Shown in pieces: positions 63,663 to 64,000 of a stretch of DNA of 64,000 nucleotides. Positions within the stretch are counted from its first letter, which is position 1. Each line of letters opens with the position of its first letter. Both the position numbers and the translations under genes were made by a program. Under the pieces are notes generated by a model. That model ran no database searches, was not told where the DNA came from, and saw only the letters and a list, made by a program, of their open reading frames with translations. This DNA comes from Pseudomonas azotoformans (GTDB lineage: Bacteria; Pseudomonadota; Gammaproteobacteria; Pseudomonadales; Pseudomonadaceae), in the NCBI RefSeq assembly GCF_900103345.1, contig NZ_LT629702.1, positions 4,340,001 to 4,404,000 of the forward strand, given 5' to 3'.

Positions 63663-64000
63663 TTACTTACCCGATTTGATCTTGGTCCAGCTGCGTGTCA
63701 TTTCACGCTGGGTTGCAGCCGGCAGGTCGGCAATCGCGTAGAGCTTGGCCTGCACATCCGCTGGCGGGTAGATGCCCGGGTCGCTGGTGATGTCTTTGTC
63801 GACCAGTGCAGTGGCTTTCTCGTTACCGTTCGGGAAACGTACGCTGTTGGTGATCGACGCCATGACTTCCGGCTTGAGCAGGTAGTTCATGAACTTGTAG
63901 GCGGCGTCGACGTTTTCGGCATCTTTAGGGATGGCGACCATGTCGAAGAAGCTGCCAGCGCCTTCTTTCGGAATGTCGTAGGCCACCTTGACCTTGCCAC
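63663..64000 (-). CDS. Polyamine ABC transporter substrate-binding protein, C-terminal fragment (SpuD type)
   Basis: The last 112 residues of a second PotF-like protein run off the window edge. [25 protein letters not shown] and the ending [14 protein letters not shown] align with the same region of the complete gene at 62348-63442 ([31 protein letters not shown]). It is the first binding protein of the set, spuD by order. The N-terminus is missing only because the window ends. Confidence 0.9.
   Translation of the reverse strand, partial: GKVKVAYDIPKEGAGSFFDMVAIPKDAENVDAAYKFMNYLLKPEVMASITNSVRFPNGNEKATALVDKDITSDPGIYPPADVQAKLYAIADLPAATQREMTRSWTKIKSGK

Overview
The window is high-GC chromosomal DNA of a Pseudomonas, most likely of the P. 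fluorescens group. Three things point there. The housekeeping proteins are Pseudomonas-like. The gene order (aldehyde dehydrogenase - GMC oxidoreductase - coaD - ferredoxin - mutM ... ilvD ... folA ... thyA - lgt ... ptsP - rppH ... ilvA - rpiA ... serA ... acylase - polyamine ABC transporter) follows, as far as I remember it, one continuous block of the P. aeruginosa PAO1 chromosome around PA0366-PA0300. And REP doublets (REPINs) with GTGGGAGGGGGCTTGC or GTGGGAGCGGGCTTGC cores sit in many intergenic gaps, as is typical of fluorescens-group genomes. I found no tRNA, rRNA, CRISPR array, prophage or IS element.

Layout. 1-6.6 kb: core block with an alcohol/aldehyde oxidation set, coaD, ferredoxin, mutM, an HDOD protein and rlmI. 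6.67-9.42 kb: an AT-rich accessory island between rlmI and ilvD, with a 21-codon peptide gene, a SagB/ThcOx-type flavin dehydrogenase and an MFS exporter. 9.67-13.0 kb: ilvD and an unrecognised lipoprotein. 13.1-17.2 kb: an iron-acquisition signalling unit (FecI-like sigma, FecR-like anti-sigma, STN-type TonB receptor). 17.4-24 kb: phosphorylcholine phosphatase, cystine symporter, a RelBE toxin-antitoxin pair, folA and a DUF2868/DUF3482 GTPase pair. 24.0-30.8 kb: a 2-aminoethylphosphonate-type locus (HD protein, FAD oxidoreductase, three-part ABC importer, LysR regulator), all on the minus strand. 30.8-33.6 kb: divergent cadA/cadR cadmium-zinc-lead resistance pair with a visible MerR-type operator. 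33.7-43 kb: thyA, lgt, NRDE protein, ptsP, rppH, HAD phosphatase, ilvA, rpiA. 43-50 kb: two tandem SdiA-regulated-type proteins, FAH-family hydrolase, D-2-hydroxyglutarate dehydrogenase divergent from serA, and small exported proteins. 50-59.2 kb: dioxygenase, DUF2059, hydrolase, AHL-acylase-like penicillin acylase, two AraC-type regulators with an AhpD-like protein and an HD protein. 59.3 kb to the end: a polyamine ABC transporter (potI-potH-potG-potF plus the end of a second binding protein), the spuD-H arrangement.

Functional links. SerA can make D-2-hydroxyglutarate as a by-product, and the neighbouring D2HGDH recycles it; a 14-bp palindrome lies between them. CadR sits on the operator that drives cadA. 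FecI/FecR are translationally coupled and probably control the receptor gene downstream. The phosphonate-type importer is joined to two enzymes of phosphonate families, but no phnW/phnX is visible.

The best candidate for an undescribed system is the peptide-SagB-MFS island at 6893-9422. A tiny peptide gene with a strong ribosome binding site sits just upstream of a RiPP-type flavin dehydrogenase. No YcaO cyclodehydratase is present, and the peptide has no Cys or Thr and only one Ser.
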